64,000 nt of DNA from Pseudomonas atagonensis (GTDB lineage: Bacteria; Pseudomonadota; Gammaproteobacteria; Pseudomonadales; Pseudomonadaceae). The stretch is from positions 202,853-266,852 of the forward strand of contig NZ_VXCA01000009.1 in the NCBI RefSeq assembly GCF_011369485.1, given 5' to 3'. The translations under genes and the position numbers were made by a program. This document shows, piece after piece, positions 61,847-64,000 of the stretch. The notes below the pieces were generated by a model. It was not told the origin of the DNA. It saw only the letters and a program-made list of their open reading frames with translations, and searched no databases. The stretch's first letter is position 1. The number at the start of each line of letters is the position of its first letter.

Positions 61847-62662
61847 TTAAATCTCGACGGGCGTGTCAGGGTGATTACCCCATTCGCCCCAGGAACCGGC
61901 GTAGCCCTTGACCCGCGGATAACCGAGGGACTTGGCCACCAGATAGGTGAAGCCCGACCGGTGATGGGTCTGGCAGTGGGTAATGATTTCTTTGTCCTTG
62001 GTGATCCCGAGGTCTTCGAGGATCTGCGGCATGTCCGTTCGAATGCGCAACTGACGCGCTTTATCCATGCCCGCCGTCCATTCGAAATTGACCGCACCGG
62101 GAATGTGTCCGGCCTTGGCGGCCAACACCTTCTCGCCGGAATACTCCAGCGGCCCGCGGGCATCCCAGATCGCCAGGTCGGCGGCGCCGAGACGGCTTTG
62201 CAGGTATTCGCGGGTAGCAGTCGGCTCGTCGTGCAGCGTCAACGGCACCGGGCCGCCGACGGCCGGCGGAACCTGGATCGACATCGGCATGCCTGCCTCC
62301 AGCCACGCCGGCAGACCGCCATCGACATAGTGATACTTGTCGTGACCGATCACGTCGAGCAGCCAGATGAAGCGCCCGGCCCAGCCGCCGCCCTCGTCGT
62401 CATAGACCACGTAGACCGCGTCTTTGCGATGGCCCAGTTCACCGAACAACGCCTCCAGATCAGCTTTCGCCGGCATCAGCCCCGGCGCCGGCGGCTGGCC
62501 GAGCTGGGTGCGTTTCGGGTCGACAAACCGTGCACCGGGCAAGTGGCCTTCGGCGTAGCGGGCGGCGCTAGTCAGATCCACCAGAATCAGTTCGCTGGAA
62601 TCGAGGCGAGGGAGCAAGTCGCTCGGTTCGATGACGAGCGGCAAGCCAGAGAAGTCAGACAT
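61847..62662 (-). CDS. rhdA: Thiosulfate sulfurtransferase (rhodanese) RhdA
   Basis: Transfers sulfane sulfur from thiosulfate to cyanide or thiols. Two rhodanese domains; the catalytic loop is CQTHHRS with Cys230, the only cysteine, as in Azotobacter vinelandii RhdA, whose length (271 aa) it also shares. I start at the ATG at 62662 (MSDFSGLPLVIEPSDLLPRL). Upstream of psd, 42 bases from the HDOD gene, in the same direction. Confidence 0.96.
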   Translation of the reverse strand: MSDFSGLPLVIEPSDLLPRLDSSELILVDLTSAARYAEGHLPGARFVDPKRTQLGQPPAPGLMPAKADLEALFGELGHRKDAVYVVYDDEGGGWAGRFIWLLDVIGHDKYHYVDGGLPAWLEAGMPMSIQVPPAVGGPVPLTLHDEPTATREYLQSRLGAADLAIWDARGPLEYSGEKVLAAKAGHIPGAVNFEWTAGMDKARQLRIRTDMPQILEDLGITKDKEIITHCQTHHRSGFTYLVAKSLGYPRVKGYAGSWGEWGNHPDTPVEI

Positions 62663-62704
62663 GTGAGGTCTCCAGAGCACAAAGGGGGGGATTGTAGCGC
62701 AGCC

Positions 62705-64000
62705 TCACTGGCCACGGCTGCTAAAGCTGTGCAGGGCTTTTTCGATGCACTGCGCGGTTTTTCCGAAGGCTTGTACGGTGATGTCGGCGAACGGCCCGCC
62801 GCCCTGATCGGCGACGACGATCATGATCACCCGGCCATTGTTGACCAGCGAACGCAGGAACACATGCTCGCCCCGGAACAACGTGCGCAGGCCCGGCGGC
62901 AACAGCGCGGAGAACTGTGCGTTGTTGTCCGGGGTGATCCGCACTTGCGCCTGTTGTGCGAGCAAGCGTTGCAACACCCTGCTCTGGCTGACGACAAAAT
63001 TCAGCGCGGCGGCCTCTTTCGGCAAACCGTGGGTTTGATGCACGCGCAGATTGGATTGCGAGCGATCGGCCATCATGATCATCACCCGGCGCAGGCCGCT
63101 GGCTACCAGCGCATCGCGGGCGGCAACGGTCAGGCTCATGGCATTGGTAAAGCGACTCGGCGTCGTCAGCAGTTCGGCGCATTGCTGACGCCATTTGCTC
63201 AGGTCTTCGGCGCTCGGCGCGGCGGCGGGCAACAAACCGGCCGGCAAACGACGGGTGCCCCACGGCCACAACAATGAAACCGCCGGGTGCCACAAGTCAG
63301 GCATCGCATGCTGGCGAGCGCTGTTGGCGGCTTGCTGGTGCAACTGTTGTTGCACCTCGTCCATCGTGATCTGCAGATAAAGGCTGGTCAGATATTGCCA
63401 GCGCTCACTGTGCGGACTGTCCCAGGCCTGTTGCGCCGACAGCGCCAGACCGTTGGCCAGCAGCACCGTGTTGGCTGGCTGATTGAGCCAGCGACGCAGG
63501 GTCGGATCGTCATCGAGGCGATTCTGTTGGCGCAGCGGGTGTTCGCTGTCGCGGGCAATGCGCAGCACTTTCACCAGTTCGCGCTGTTCAGTGAGCAACA
63601 ATTTATAGCCTTGCTGGACCCAGATCGGCAGATGCCAGGCCGCGACCAGAGCTTCAGCAACTTTCAGCAGGCGCACGCCAAACAATTGCTTCTCGACAGT
63701 GCGAGCCGATTCGCCTTTGTGGATTACCCGCAGTTCCCACTCTTCAAGCAGTTGTGGGTAAGTCAGCGCCAACGGCCACAGCGGCGACAGAAACAACAGG
63801 CTGCCCCAATGAATGTCCTGCCACAGCCGCGCCAGGCGACTGGCGAAAAAACCGTTGGCCTGTTGCGAGGCGTGCTGGCTGATCATCTGCAGTTGGCGCA
63901 GGGCCTTGGGGATCTGCATCTGCGGTTCGGCCGGCAGGCGTGCGAGCAATTCTTCGGTGCGGGCGAGGCCCAGACGATTGATCGCAACCTCAAGATTTTC
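62705..64000 (-). CDS. HDOD-domain signalling protein, 5' end outside the window
   Basis: At least 431 residues, open from the window edge. The edge sequence NLEVAINRLGLARTEELLAR is the typical end of an HDOD core helix, so the domain continues beyond the window. The rest, including VMIMMADRSQSNLRVHQTHG, looks GAF-like at the C-terminus. Proteins of this group regulate motility or cell-cycle signalling in other bacteria. The start cannot be fixed. PA4955 by position. Confidence 0.72.
   Translation of the reverse strand, partial: ENLEVAINRLGLARTEELLARLPAEPQMQIPKALRQLQMISQHASQQANGFFASRLARLWQDIHWGSLLFLSPLWPLALTYPQLLEEWELRVIHKGESARTVEKQLFGVRLLKVAEALVAAWHLPIWVQQGYKLLLTEQRELVKVLRIARDSEHPLRQQNRLDDDPTLRRWLNQPANTVLLANGLALSAQQAWDSPHSERWQYLTSLYLQITMDEVQQQLHQQAANSARQHAMPDLWHPAVSLLWPWGTRRLPAGLLPAAAPSAEDLSKWRQQCAELLTTPSRFTNAMSLTVAARDALVASGLRRVMIMMADRSQSNLRVHQTHGLPKEAAALNFVVSQSRVLQRLLAQQAQVRITPDNNAQFSALLPPGLRTLFRGEHVFLRSLVNNGRVIMIVVADQGGGPFADITVQAFGKTAQCIEKALHSFSSRGQ

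Overview
The window is chromosomal DNA from a Pseudomonas, most likely of the P. fluorescens group. Coding density is high, genes are GC-rich, and protein sequences and gene order closely follow what I recall of the P. aeruginosa PAO1 segment running from about PA5018 (msrA) down to PA4955. No database search was run. The short palindromic repeats between genes are also typical of fluorescent pseudomonads. I see no tRNA, rRNA, prophage, transposase or CRISPR.

Region 1 (1-13.4 kb). On the minus strand lie msrA, a dipA-type c-di-GMP phosphodiesterase, a PhoD-like phosphatase and the aceE-aceF pyruvate dehydrogenase operon. glnE, which modifies glutamine synthetase, diverges from aceE. The 384-bp gap between aceE and glnE holds two mirror-image copies of a FadR/GntR-type operator.

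Region 2 (13.4-34.3 kb) is a lipopolysaccharide core block. It runs waaF, waaC, waaG, waaP and three further kinase-fold genes (one with two domains), then a small YceK-like lipoprotein, a carbamoyltransferase, a GT2 and a GT39-like membrane glycosyltransferase. After these come an opposite-strand kinase-like gene, msbA, mig-14, a PIG-L deacetylase (dnpA-like), hldE, a possible 42-codon ORF and three accessory glycan genes. Most neighbours overlap by 1-8 bases, so translation is probably coupled. Together they build the heptose-phosphate inner core, decorate the outer core and flip lipid A-core.

Region 3 (34.3-41.7 kb) has a Nudix-like protein, an aldo/keto reductase, an FAD oxidoreductase, an SMR efflux gene, a LysR regulator, waaA (Kdo transferase) and tolC.

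Region 4 (41.7-55.9 kb) starts with a TPP riboswitch controlling thiC, followed by a cytX-type transporter. It continues with the conserved enterobacteria-like run nudF, yqiB, cpdA, yqiA, parE, then two small envelope genes, parC and a PqiC-like lipoprotein.

Region 5 (56-64 kb) has a SerB-associated membrane protein fused to a cyclase-like domain, divergent serB, a PilZ-like protein, psd, rhdA and the 3' part of an HDOD gene that runs off the end.

The most interesting points are: the paired operators before aceEF; the run of six kinase-type folds in the LPS cluster, two of which lack the catalytic Asp; an accessory glycan module after hldE with a sialyltransferase-like protein; a Nudix-like box in an otherwise unassigned protein; a degenerate PilZ motif and a degenerate cyclase domain on either side of serB; and repeat elements sitting at apparent synteny breakpoints.
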